Assembly (NCBI GenBank): GCA_020744225.1
Contig: JAGMWG010000028.1
Coordinates: 186,001 to 250,000 of the forward strand
DNA: 64,000 nucleotides
From: Paraphoma chrysanthemicola
Taxonomy: Eukaryota > Ascomycota > Dothideomycetes > Pleosporales > Phaeosphaeriaceae
Reading direction: 5' to 3'
In this document: positions 34,085 through 44,733 of the stretch, piece after piece
How the letters are laid out: each line of letters starts with the position of its first letter
Position numbering within the stretch: the stretch's first letter is position 1
The notes under the pieces: generated by a model
Told to the model about the DNA's origin: nothing
The model's database searches: none
What the model saw: the letters and a program-made list of their open reading frames with translations, nothing else
Made by a program: the position numbers and the translations under genes

Positions 34085-34641
34085 TTGCTGGTAAAGTGCG
34101 GCACAGGATAGTGCCACGGTGATACGGGGTTTTTGGCTAACTGAAAAAGTCCGGTGCTGATTTACAAGGGCATTGGGAGGCGCGAGATGCTCGAAGTGCC
34201 ACATTTCTGCCAAGGTTCTGTATGAAAATATCAATTTCCTCAACATGACTGAATATGCTATTCTGCAGAGAGGCAGCAAGTTGTTAGCAGGAGGAGTCTG
34301 CCGTACACCTAGATAGGGGTGCTTCGCACTGAATCTCGCTAATGTCGTTAACCGTTTGTGTGCTTCCTTAACAACTGGCTACCCACATCATTGTTGCGTT
34401 GGCAAGAGTATGTCGCCGCTCTTCTTGCATCACTCTCTGCCAGTTCCCGTCTAAATGTATCAACATAAATGCAAGCTGTACTTCAAAAGACCCTCCCCGT
34501 GCCCCGATGGTCTACTATGTATTCTGGTACTTGTATCAGCTTGCTAAGACTGACCGAATTCATACCTCTAATACTGATCCAAGAGGTTGATCACAGATCG
34601 TCTGTGCCTGTCACGATACTAGTCAGTGACTAAACTACGCA
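34085..34641. other. No gene seen
   Basis: Spacer between the HeLo gene and the next small gene; only short frames. Confidence 0.35.
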
Positions 34642-35112
34642 ATGCCGAGGTATGGTTGATGTTCTCTTAGATGTCTTGTCATACCAATGATTTGAAATAG
34701 CCTATACAATCTAGTAGTCGAATGCGTTCTTAAACTTTCGCGAGGAACCGAAGAATGCTACACTACCCACATTAAAGAGTCAGAACAGGACGATCCGGAA
34801 GTCATTGTTATAGTAGTCGAGAACGAGAGCAAGAGCTGCTTCCACTTAGCGATCACCGGCACCAATACCGACATCGAGAATGCAAAGGCGGTCTGCTCCC
34901 AGGCCATCTTAGAAAGAAGCTCAAAAGATGATCCGGACTTATATTATGCCGTCTACGACAGCCATACGCAGATCGTCTTTTATTGTCTGTGCAGCCCTTC
35001 AACGCAGGAGTTTGACGATGTGTCATACCACTCCATGCAAGGAGAAGCAGACCAAGTAGCAGAGTGGTTGAAGGCTTTCATAGTAGTGAATGCAGAAGCC
35101 TTGCGTGGGTGA
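34642..35112 (+). CDS. Unrecognised two-exon 139-aa protein
   Basis: Found from splice signals, because the long exon has no ATG at its 5' end. Model join(34642..34649, 34701..35112): an 8-nt first exon (ATGCCGAG), a 51-nt intron with donor GTATGG and acceptor AAATAG, then 137 codons to TGA. The protein is acidic with regular hydrophobic strands (EVIVIVVENESKSCFHLAIT, DLYYAVYDSHTQIVFYCLC) and a helix (EADQVAEWLKAFIVV), suggesting a compact alpha/beta domain. No family recognised. It sits inside the receptor/effector cluster, 560 bp after the HeLo gene. The coding character of exon 2 is convincing; the tiny first exon is less certain. Confidence 0.5.
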
Positions 35113-35479
35113 GATTGTACCATCAAGCTTTAGCATAATGCGCATGCATTAGTGCTACTCAACCAGCATCGTCACGTTCTTAGTAGCACAGATGACATGT
35201 CAGGAACAGTTGCATGTTTCTGTGGTTATTGCGCGCGTTAGCGCACTCTTCACTGGCATAGAATGGACAATGCACGGCTGTAAATCTAAATCCACACCCA
35301 TGATGTTGCTTGATTGTGTCTGCTTTGTGCAGCTGATGAAGAATCGCAGCCGCTCCTAAGGCGAGGGGCAGTGCACTATCGGTAGAACGACTGGCGGTCA
35401 GCTGCAGCGCTCACCCAGCCGCGACAGCTCGGAAGCAAGCCATTGTCCCGCACAAGCAATTGCCTTTCTGCGGAAGGTT

Positions 35480-35740
35480 CTCCTCCCTGCAGGCCACAGG
35501 AACGATGGAGCGCGGATTGGACACAATTCCGGTGCCATCTGAACCCCATCCATGCTGCAGGCGACCGCCTGCCCTGAATAACGCTGCGCTGATTAATTGT
35601 GTCAACAGAACGACCTGAAATGTCACTAACATGCAACATCCTGCTTCGCACCGTTCTGTCGCAATTCAGATCTCGTCAACCACGGGCCGCTGCTCGAGAG
35701 ACCCTGCTTGGGGAGCATTACGTGGCCTAAGCGGGGCTAG
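35480..35740 (+). pseudogene. 5' relic of a third PP-NLR
   Basis: Collinear with the start of receptor B: a PP-like segment ending RIGHNSGAI then a stop (its GGACACAATTCCGG is identical to copy B), an intron-like stretch with ACGCTGCGCT, acceptor CAACAG, and a linker exon reading CFAPFCRNSDLVNHGPLLE against CFLPFRRDPDFVDRGTLLD. The donor is lost and a TGA replaces the Glu codon after the motif, so it is dead. The relic ends where the pogo transposon begins; no NB-ARC sequence follows beyond the transposon. Confidence 0.65.
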
Positions 35741-35743
35741 AGT

Positions 35744-37978
35744 CCTGATCGCGCTACCATCACACAGCACAAGTTCGGAGCTCTTCTAGAAGCATCCATG
35801 GACAAGGTTATTTTTAGCATTCGACCCAGGTGCAGTGGCAGCCTCGCTCAGCTCATGGCTGCTGTACCACCACGGCTGTCAACATGGATCCTGCCAGCAA
35901 GGCACTTGAGGAGGCTCCGCCAAACGACGATAGAACATGGGCTGCCAGGGCCGATGCCAGTGGTGTCGCGCTCACCACGCTTTACAACCGTTGGCGAGGG
36001 CGGCCGTCAATAGAGAAAAAGGCCCAAGGCCAGCAGTACCTCACTGTAGAAGAGGAGAAAGCTCTTGTTGCATTCTTGCTACTAATGTCTAGTTTTGGAC
36101 AACCTGTCCGCATCAAGTATATACCAACGCTAGCCTTCAGTATCGCCCGACGTCGAAGCCCCACGAGTAGACGGAATAAACCTCCTGGTAAGAACTGGGC
36201 TCAAGCCTTCGCGAAACGCCATCCCGAGCTCAAATCGAAGAGAGTAAGATCGATAGACTGGAAGCGCCATGAGATACATATATACGATAAGATCACAGAG
36301 TGGTTCGATGTCATCGGCAAGGTGCTGCAGGATCCGGCTATCCTGCCGGAGAATGTATACAACATGGACGAGACAGGAGTCATGCTAGTTGTTTCTGAAC
36401 AGCACGTGACGAGGTGGCGCTTATGCCTATAGGCACACACGCCACGATGGAATCTGTGGCTTGTCTGCCTATGCAGGCAGAGACAATCCACATGTATATA
36501 AGTACTTGAAAGACCATAGGTCGATTAGTACACTTGAAGGATCACATTTTCAACTTTGCTGAGCATGCTGGGCTCAGTCAAGGTCCTGGTAGGTAAGGAC
36601 GACTTACGAGGACATAGAGGCGCTGGTGTGAAGCGCACGCTCGTAACTGCCATTGAGTGCATCAGTGCCGACGGTAGGTCGCTGTCACCTCTAATAATCT
36701 GGCCAGCTTCGACGCACCGGAGCAACTGGACCACCCACCCAACCCCTAGGTGGCATTACGGAGTTTCTGAGAATGGGTATAATGATTCCAAGATAAGCCT
36801 CGAGTGGCTGAAGCGTGTTTTTGATGTCGAAACTAGAGCCCGGGCCAATGGTAAACCACGAGTACTGATCTGTGACGGCTTCAGTTGGATTCCAGATCAC
36901 GTGACATGGATAGCCAAACACTGGTGTGACCGTCTGCTCATACGATGGTGCGACAGCACACCAGTTGACTATATAGATAGAGCTAGAAGCATAGGAAGAA
37001 TATCATCACACATGCTCTCTCTTCAGGGTTTCATCTGCTTCGGGACCCACGAGACGCTGGAGATTTTGGAGTTTTGCTTTGAAAACAACATCATCCTGTG
37101 CCGTCTGCCTTCTCATACTTCCCATAAACTACAGCCCTGTGATGTCTCGGTATTTGCGCCCTTGAAGACAGCCTACCGTGATCAAGTCGAGCGACTGAAC
37201 CGCGGCGGCATACACACAATCGGCAAGGAGCATTTCACTTACTTGTATGCGCCAGCAAGGGAAAGGGCATTAACGAAGAAGAACATCATTGCCGGATGGG
37301 CTGCCACTGGCCTGTTTCCCTTTAGTCCGGAGAGAGTGCTTCGTAACACGCCAAAGCCGCCTGTAGACGTCGTCGTCCCAACCGCCAATGAGGTGGGATC
37401 CTCCTCTCAGAGCGAGCTACTGCTGACACCTGCAACGCCTGTGACACCGGTGACGGTAGAGGGCTTGACAGATTTACATGAACTGATCAAACGTGATGTC
37501 TGTGCGCCTGACGAGGCGAGCAAGCGACGCCTGGAGAGGCGTGTACAGAAGCTTGTGAGTGCCGCCCAGATTTCCGTTGCCAAACAAAGCCTCCTCCAGG
37601 ACCACAATCGCCTTCTGTATAATATCAACAACGAGGCTAAAGTCCGCCGAACGACGCGCTCATTGGTTCTCAAAGATGGAAAGGGAGAGGGCAAGGTGAT
37701 GCGCTGGGAGGATCTCGAAGAGGCACGAGCTGTACGCGCTGCTAGAGAGGTGGCTGCAAATGAGAAGGGTAAAGGAAAGCGCGGTCGAAAGCGCAAGGCA
37801 CCTGCACAAGAAGGGGAGGGAGAGACGATGCCTCCGGAGGCAGAAGCGGGCTCGTCAAGGCCAAAGGGTCAAGTATCGAAGAAGAGTAGGATCGCGGAGC
37901 CTGCGCTGTGGACGGCACCAGTGGCCATGATGTATTGATGTAATGTTGTTAGAGAACATGTACCGTAGACCGATCAGG
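35744..37978 (+). mobile_element. pogo/Fot-like DNA transposon
   Basis: About 2.2 kb containing one transposase gene. Candidate imperfect terminal inverted repeats are CCTGATCGCGCTAC at 35744-35757 and its counterpart GTAGACCGATCAGG at 37965-37978, which match at 12 of 14 positions. The expected TA target duplication could not be fixed exactly. The borders are therefore provisional, but the element itself is certain from its transposase. Confidence 0.6.
35884..37938 (+). pseudogene. pogo-type transposase, interrupted by two short insertions
   Basis: Starts at 35884 with an HTH psq-like region (ASGVALTTLYNRWRGRPS), then a CENP-B-type HTH (GKNWAQAFAKRHPELKSKR) and a DDE_1 catalytic domain (NMDETGVML, LICDGF, SHKLQPCDVSVFAPLK), ending in a basic tail. 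Compared with other copies in this window, 174 bp (36387-36560) interrupt the codons after NMDETGVML and 159 bp (36883-37041) split ICDGF from GTHETLEIL. The first insertion contains a TAG stop. Both lengths are multiples of three, and each is bounded by a 4-bp direct repeat. The transposase is thus inactive. Confidence 0.85.
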
Positions 37979-38147
37979 TTACCAAAAGACGTTTCACGCG
38001 ATAGATGTGCATGGATCGATGCTCGTGCCATTGTGTTATGCGCCAATGACCGCGCTGGTTCGCCATGACAGTTCGGCTGCGAGAGCCCAGCCTTGTGCGC
38101 ATGAGCAGCTGCATCTCTGCTCCAGGCGCGCAGCACAGCTCAGATTA

Positions 38148-41100
38148 ATGTTAAGTACGATGACCTTTCCTAGTGTCACTACGACTTTCACAGGCCCGGG
38201 GAACCAAGGGTTGCAGGTTGGACACAATTCCGGCTCTATTGAGGCCCACATCTACGCTCCTGGTAAGTGCCCGCCCGCTTCCGCCGTGACTGACGCTGCG
38301 CTAATCGCGCTCCTCTCCACAGAACGTCCCGAGACTCCACCGCAGCCCTCGTGCTTTTTGCCGTTCCGGCGCGACCCCGACTTTGTCGACCGCGGGACGC
38401 TGCTCGACCAGATATGCGAGCAATGCGCTGCGCCAACTTCTCGCGTCGCGCTGGTGGGCGTCGGCGGGGTGGGGTAAGTCCAGCGGAGGGGGCCTGGGTT
38501 TAGTGCTCGCATCTAACACACGACGCAGGAAGTCGCAGCTAGCCATCGAGCACTGCTACCGCACCGCCGAGCAGTCGCCAGACACGTGGGTGTTCTGGGC
38601 GCACGCCAGCAACACCGCGCGACTAGAGCAGAGCTTCCGGGAGATCGCCGACCAGGTCAAGGTCCGTGGCCGCAAGGACCCGCAAGCAGACGTGTTCAAG
38701 CTGGTGCACGACTGGTTGCGCGACGAGAAGAATGGACGATGGCTCTTGGTGCTCGATAACGCCGACGATGCCGCTGTTCTTTCTCCGGCAGACGACGGGA
38801 GTAAGGTCAGCAGCAGCAACGGCAACGGCAGCGCTCTCCAGCAGCATCTATCGCGGTATTTGCCCTCAAGGAGGTATGGCTCGGTGCTGGTGACGAGCCG
38901 GACAAGGCGGGCAGCGACGCAAGTGGTGGAAGAGAGCGACATCATCCCGATCCAGCCGATGCACGATGCAGCCGCACACGCTCTGCTCTGCAAGAAGCTG
39001 GGAGGCATTAGAGAAGAGGACGACAGCATTGCTGAGCTGGCAACGACGCTCGATCACATGCCGCTTGCTCTCGTGCAGGCGGCGGCATACATTCGCGAGC
39101 GAGCGCCGCGATGCTCGGTGCGGCAGTACGTAGAGGAGTGCCGGCAGAGCGACAGCAGAAAGACAAGCCTGCTGAACCGAGAGGCAGGTCAGCTTCGCCG
39201 GGACGAAGCAGCCAGCAACTCTGTCCTCATAACGTGGCAGATCTCGTTCGACCACATACGGAGCACAAGACAGTCAGCCGCAGATCTGTTGTCGCTGATG
39301 AGCTTCTTCGACCGACAGGGCATTCAGGAAGCTCTCCTGCGGAGGCAGAGCAGCGTAGCGGCTGAGGACACGTCAGCTGTTGAGGCGAACGACGAGTTCG
39401 AGGACGATGTGCTGGCCCTACGAGACTACTCGTTCATCACGGTGACCAGAGATGCGAAGACGTTTGAGATGCACAGCCTGGTACAGCTGGCTACGCGCAC
39501 GTGGCTGGAAAATGAAGGGCAACTCGACAAGTGGAAGAAGCAGTTTATCGCTAACCTTTGCGCGGAGTTGCCAACAGGAGAACACGAGAACCGAGAGAAG
39601 TGCCAGGCGCTGTTTCCGCACGCGAGGGCGGCATTGGCGCAGCGGCCTAAGGACGAGGAGTCGCTGAAGAAGTGGGCGCTGCTACTATACAAGGCAGCAT
39701 CGTACGCATGGCAACAGGGAAGAGCAGGCGAGGCGGAGCACATGTCGAAGATGTCCATGGAGGTCAGGAGTGAGGTATGCGGCGAAGAGAGTGCAGAGAC
39801 GCTGAGCAGCATGGACATGGTAGGGCTGGCCAGAAAGCTTGGAGGCAAGTACGGGCAAGCGGAGACGATGCACAGACAGACGCTGGCGCGGAGGGAGAAG
39901 GTGCTCGGGGATAAGCATCCAGACACGCTGATGAGCATGAACAACTTGGCGCTTGTGCTGTACAGCCAGGGCAAGTACGAAGAGGCGGAGACGATGCACA
40001 GACAGACGCTGGCGGGGTGCAAGAAGGCGCTCGGGCATGAGCATCCAGACACGCTGATGAGCATAAACAACTTGGCGCTTGTGCTGGGCAGCCAGGGCAA
40101 GTACGAAGAGGCGGAGGCGATGCACAGACAGACGCTGGCGCGGAAGGAGAAGGTGCTCGGGCATGAGCATCCGGATATGCTGGGGAGCATGAACAACTTG
40201 GCGACAGTGCTGTACAGCCAGGGCAAGTACGAAGAGGCGGAGGCGATGCACAGACAGACGCTGGCGCGGAAGGAGAAGGTGCTCGGGCATGAGCATCCGG
40301 ATATGCTGGGGAGCATGAACAACTTGGCGACAGTGCTGGACAGCCAGGGCAAGTACGAAGAGGCGGAGACGATGCACAGACAGACGCTGGCGCGGAGTGA
40401 GAAGGTGCTCGGGGATGAGCATCCAGACACGCTGGCGATCATGAACAACTTGGCGGGAGTGCTGGACAGGCAGGGCAAGTACGAAGAGGCGGAGGCGATG
40501 TACAGACAGACGCTGCTGGCGCGGAGGGAGAAGGTGCTCGGGGATGAGCATCCAGACACGCTGGCGATCATGAACAACTTGGCGGGAGTGCTGTACAGCC
40601 AGGGCAAGTACGAAGAGGCGGAGACGATGCACAGACAGACGCTCGCGCCGAAGGAGCAGGCGCTCGGGGATGAGCATCCATCCACGCTGATGAGCATGAA
40701 CAACTTGGCGGGAGTGCTGAACAGCCAGGGCAAGTACGAAGAGGCGGAGACGATGCACAGACAGACGCTGGCGCGGTACAAGAAGGCGCTCGGGCATGAG
40801 CATCCAGACACGCTAATGAGCATGAACAACTTGGCGCTTGTGCTGTACAGCCAGGGCAAGTACGAAGAGGCGGAGACGATGCACAGACAGACGTTGGCGC
40901 GGAGGGAGAAGGTGCTCGGGCATAAGCATCCAGACACGCTGACGAGCATGATCAACTTGGCGGGAGTGCTGTACAGCCAGGGCAAGTACGAAGAGGCGGA
41001 GATGATGCACAGACAGGAGCTGGTGATATGCAAGAAGGTGCTCGGGCATGAGCATCCAGACACGCTGACGAGCATGAACAACTTGGCGCTTGTGCTGTAC

Positions 41101-41496
41101 AGCCAGGGCAAGTACGAAGAGGCGGAGACGATGTACAGACAGACGCTGGCGCGGAGTGAGAAGGTGCTCGGGCATGAGCATCCAGACACGCTGACGAGCG
41201 TATACTGTCTTGCCCACCTCCTTGCACATCGGTATCGCTATGAAGAGTCCCTTGTCCTGTACGATAGGGCCTCCGCTGGGTACGAAGCTGTGCTTGGGAA
41301 GGATGACCCCACCACTCGTGCGTGTCGCCAGCATTACGCCGACGCACTCGCAAAGCAGGAGCAGGGTCCGCCTGTCATCTCTACTACGACAGCAGATGGC
41401 AGCGCAAGCGCACGCACAGGCAAAGGGAAAAGGTCGAAGCTGCTGCGCGGACTAGCAAAGATAGGCATTAGAAGCTCACAGCTGTCTGCGAGATAG
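38148..41496 (+). CDS. NLR copy B: PP amyloid motif, NB-ARC, ten-unit TPR
   Basis: Model join(38148..38262, 38323..38473, 38529..41496), 1077 aa; the 60- and 55-nt introns have canonical GTAAGT donors. Residues 11-31 carry the PP motif (core N19-x-G-x-Q-x-G-x-N27). The P-loop GVGGVGKSQLA is near residues 84-94, Walker B LLVLDNADD near 160, and an MHD-like MHSLVQLATRTWL near 402. Ten 42-aa TPR units fill about residues 535-980. It differs from copy A mainly by twice the number of TPR units and a small NGNGS insertion before ALQQHLS. Role as for copy A: a sensor that on oligomerisation would template the HeLo effector. An in-frame start at 38160 is also possible. Confidence 0.9.
39868..41205 (+). 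repeat. TPR repeat array of copy B (126-bp units)
   Basis: Ten central 126-bp units; one is 129 bp through an extra leucine codon (QTLLARREK). Unit-to-unit identity is very high at the DNA level. Adjacent units 3 and 4 are almost identical (LARKEKVLGHEHPDMLGSM in both), as are units 5 and 6 (DTLAIMNNLAGVL), indicating recent local duplication. Confidence 0.9.
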
Positions 41497-42178
41497 AGAT
41501 AAAAGGTTCTATGCATTTGTTCTTACTACTCTAAATCGACTTTTATGTCCCTGCAGAATTGCATAAAGTATAAGCCTCTGTCTCTGTCTCTATCAGTGTC
41601 CGCTTCACAAACAGGTGTGCGTGGAAGGTAGTGCGGCGTTGTGGGTTGCATTCAAGCTCGAGCGAGTCATGCTTGGACGCAGCCGCTAGCCGGGCGGCTC
41701 CACCTAAGCCACGCCGGCAGTAGAGGAACCTGACATGAGCGGGAACATATTACCGCTAAGCTGCTTGTGGCTTTTTCGTTACGGCTTGCCGTTAGCGTCA
41801 ATAATTGTCAATCACGCTCTGTAGAGCCACAGACATCTACAAGAGCGCCACAACCTGAGATGCCGTAGCAATTCGCTCGGGATATACTCTTCGGTCGTCT
41901 CTGTATAGCCTGACAGTTTCTTAGTCATGTACACTAGGCCTCTGATGCGACCGAGGCTGTCCGAGGCGGGACTGGCGCACGTGCTGGCGGCGATCTTTGG
42001 TATTGACAGCCAAGCAGGAATCTGTTGGCGATGAGATCGAGTGTAGGGAAAGCTTGAGGGTCGAGGTGTGTATTCCGAGACTCTTTACGCCCCTCGGCTG
42101 CTGTGGGCTTTGTTGTAGTAGGGAGCATGGCCGGCATGCCGCCACACAGGGTTTTCCGCCACACGTGGAGGGATAGTA
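41497..42178 (+). repeat. Conserved 3' flank of receptor copy B
   Basis: Inverted counterpart of 29640-30316. The match continues without coding constraint to the shared outer border near 42178, then stops abruptly. It shows that the duplicated block extends well past the stop codon. Confidence 0.75.
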
Positions 42179-42728
42179 GGCGATGAAAAGTTACCATCGA
42201 AACCATCAGCCTTGGCAAGCCGTGTTTTAGCCCTTTTTGTTGCCTCTCGCTCCGTCTTCTTGTGATATATCGTCCATGTTAGTAAGCAGTATGATGTTGT
42301 CATTGAAGACCGGACTGTCAGGCTCGCAGCGAGCAAAGACGCGGAGGGAGACGTTGTTTCCTGTATTGCATTGTTTGACTATGCGGATGCATAAAATGGC
42401 ACATAGCACGTGCACACTACGTCCAGTCCACACGCTGGTTTTGGTATATATTCAATGGGGGAGGCTGGAGAATGTCGTGTGTAAAGGGTCAAGATCAAAC
42501 CCCGCGACGCGTGCGCATTGACCACGCGTACCGGTATGTAACCACCGTGATTGAAAATACAGCCAATGCCACGGCGGTGGATGAACACAACTCTGAGTTC
42601 ACTTCGAATTTGTTAGCGCGGCTAGCTTGGTTCTCTGGTAGTCCGAAGCTTCTGTAAAATACAAATAGAACATGCAGAGTGCCTTGTGTTGAATGCGGTG
42701 CGGTGGTGTTTGCAGCCACTTGCACCCA
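42179..42728. other. No gene seen
   Basis: Unique-looking sequence between the receptor duplication and pogo debris. Confidence 0.35.
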
Positions 42729-43810
42729 CTACTTCCTCTGCATCCTCGGCTGCCTAACGAGTTGCGGGACAACGTCAAGCGACATCTCTCTCCTCATACT
42801 GCTGGACTTCGCTCGTCTGAGTTGCCTTAGCCCAGGGCTCTCCTCCAGCTGTACCTTTACGCTTTTCTTTACGTCTCCCCTTAGGTTTAGCTGCAGCAGC
42901 TGCCGCCTGCTTAGCACGCTTCGCTCTCACTGCTTCAAGCTCATCAAAACTCATAACAGCTCCTTCCCCCTTCTCCAACAACCTCTCAAGTATATGTCCC
43001 TTAGCCGCTCGTCAAGTCATTAGATTCGTCGTTGTCTTCATTAGGAACTAGATCTAGTCCTACTACAGAATATTAGACACAAAGAATACTCCTCTAGTTA
43101 AGGCACTAGGTAGCTTAATTATTTATCATATTCTGCAGTAATACTTTCCCTTAAGTTATTACTAGCGTCACTAGTGTACGAGGTAATTAAACAGTATCTA
43201 ACACTACCTCTGCTGTATTCGTGTTACTAACAGTTAACTCTAGTAGAGGCTTCGGCATACTGCTAAGCACTTTACCTAGATTGAATAGGAACGACCCACA
43301 CGCAGAGAACCCAGACCTAATGTTTCTTCAGGTGAACGCCTCCTCCCTCTTCTATTCTCTATCCTCCCTCCTCCCTCCTCCCTCCTCCCTCCTCCCTCCT
43401 CCTTCATCCTCCCTCCTCCTTCATCCTCCCTCCTCCTTCATCCTCCCTCCTCCCTCCTTCATCCTCCCTCCTCCTTCATCCTCCCTCCTCCTTCATCCTC
43501 CCTCCTCCTTCATCCTCCCTCCTCCTTCATCCTCCCTCCTCCTTCATCCTCCCTCCTCCTCCCTCCTCCCTCCACCTCCGTTCCTTGCATAGCTATAGAG
43601 TAAAAGAAAGTACTCTTCACCTATCGCATTAGCACCGCCTCGCTCTAGTCGTTTTACCTCATCATAATAGACTGCCTCAAGTACAGCAAACACAAAACAT
43701 CGCAAGGCTAGAGCTTATAGGTATAGATTAAGAGGCAACATGTCTTTTTCAAGGCAGAATTCAAGAACCTCATAAGTCTCATCGGTCCCGAAGCAGTTAG
43801 ATCCCACAAT
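42729..43810 (-). pseudogene. Fragments of a pogo-type transposase
   Basis: Two minus-strand pieces. 43810-43715 reads NCFGTDETYEVLEFCLEKD, matching the GTHETLEILEFCFEN catalytic region of the transposase at 36 kb. 42981-42729 reads GEGAVMSFDELEAVRAKRAK followed by a Lys-rich tail, matching the C-terminal GEGKVMRWEDLEEARAVRA. The part between is lost or replaced by AT-rich and simple-repeat sequence. Inactive. Confidence 0.65.
43345..43580. repeat. Pyrimidine-rich minisatellite
   Basis: Tandem variants of CCTCCCTCCTCCTTCAT on the plus strand, almost purely C/T over more than 200 bp. It lies inside the pogo debris and has no coding role. Confidence 0.9.
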
Positions 43811-43880
43811 CACTATTTCATATATATAACATATCACGTGTCTGCAAGTATTAATTCTCGTACAGTAGCTACAGTAACGT

Positions 43881-44405
43881 CTATCCACGCGTGCCGGGAC
43901 GCACGGTGTAACGGGACACTTTCTCTTCCGGGCCCTCGCGTTGTCCGCAGCGCGCTTGTATACAAATAAACGCAATGCGAATCTGCTCTTTGATTGTTAT
44001 TCTCTAAATACATTAGCATCCGATGCCAAAAAGCGCGTCGTTGACCATGCTGTCGCTCGTTCTGTCGAAGCTGTTAGCCAACTCCCCTCTAACACCCCCC
44101 TGTTCACTTGCGACAGCATATTTTTGGTAGGCGTTCGGAGGTACAGAAAGGAAGCCAAAATTCTAAAGATCAAGATAGTAAGCTCTGAGAGTCAATCCAA
44201 GAGAGATAATGTGCAGTCCGGCAGTTTCTCCGTGTGAACGGCAAGATCGGCCAAACTCGTCTGACGAGGCACAGAAGTCTAGCTGCTCTTGGCGCTCAGT
44301 AGCTTGCAGTAGTGTGCTCAGATATATTTGCATGCGCTGGTAACAAATCCCACGCTATGCCAACCATGGAGACAGCTTAAAATAACTGTGGCGCATGCTA
44401 GCCGT
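43881..44405 (+). repeat. Left arm of 525-bp inverted repeat
   Basis: Matches the reverse complement of 49364-49890 along its length. Shared blocks include the outer end ATCCA-x-GCGTGCCGGGACG, CCGGCAGTTTCTCCGTGTG, and the inner end CTGTGGCGCATGC. The arm contains no intact gene and might derive from a transposon. Together the arms enclose the HET-NACHT-WD40 gene. Confidence 0.8.
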
Positions 44406-44733
44406 GCCATACGTACCCTCAGTGCGTGCCGCCTTCGATGCAGCCGCCTTACAGCCTTGCGGCTGGCATTCTGCGCGTACGTTCTTCCACGCCTACCCCG
44501 TACAAGACCTGATGCGACGCTGTCATCAAAGCAGCTTCAGCTCCTTACACTGTTGCGCATCGCCGTTCGCGGTTGATCGACCTAGTACTGTAACAGCCAT
44601 TTATCCTCCGTCTACGTGCTGACCCTGAGAATGAACAGGAAAAGTCAACCGTCGCACTCTGCCTACTAGGTTGCCGCATCAAGCCTCTGTCTCGCTCGTA
44701 TAGCATGCGCTTGCCCTACACCCACATTGATCG
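44406..44733. promoter_or_regulatory. 5' region of the HET-NACHT-WD40 gene
   Basis: 328 bp between the left inverted-repeat arm and the start codon; the promoter must lie here or in the arm. No motif recognised. Confidence 0.35.

Noticed and set aside
36387..36560. Insertions in the pogo transposase as ordinary introns
   Set aside because: Splicing at any visible GT-AG pair does not restore the catalytic motif, whereas removal between the 4-bp direct repeats does.
38263..38322. Translation through the first intron of receptor B (open in frame)
   Set aside because: Canonical GTAAGT donor and CACAG acceptor, and the equivalent stretch in copy A contains a stop; the residues have no counterpart in the family.
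39426..41189. 587-codon antisense frame across the TPR array (and similar frames at 30624-31754)
   Set aside because: It mirrors the repeat unit of the sense gene; openness comes from codon bias repeated every 126 bp, and the product is a low-complexity Ser/Cys repeat with no start context.
43345..43580. CRISPR-like or coding repeat
   Set aside because: Pure pyrimidine tandem repeat without spacers; the Pro/Ser-rich frame is a by-product. Eukaryotic context.
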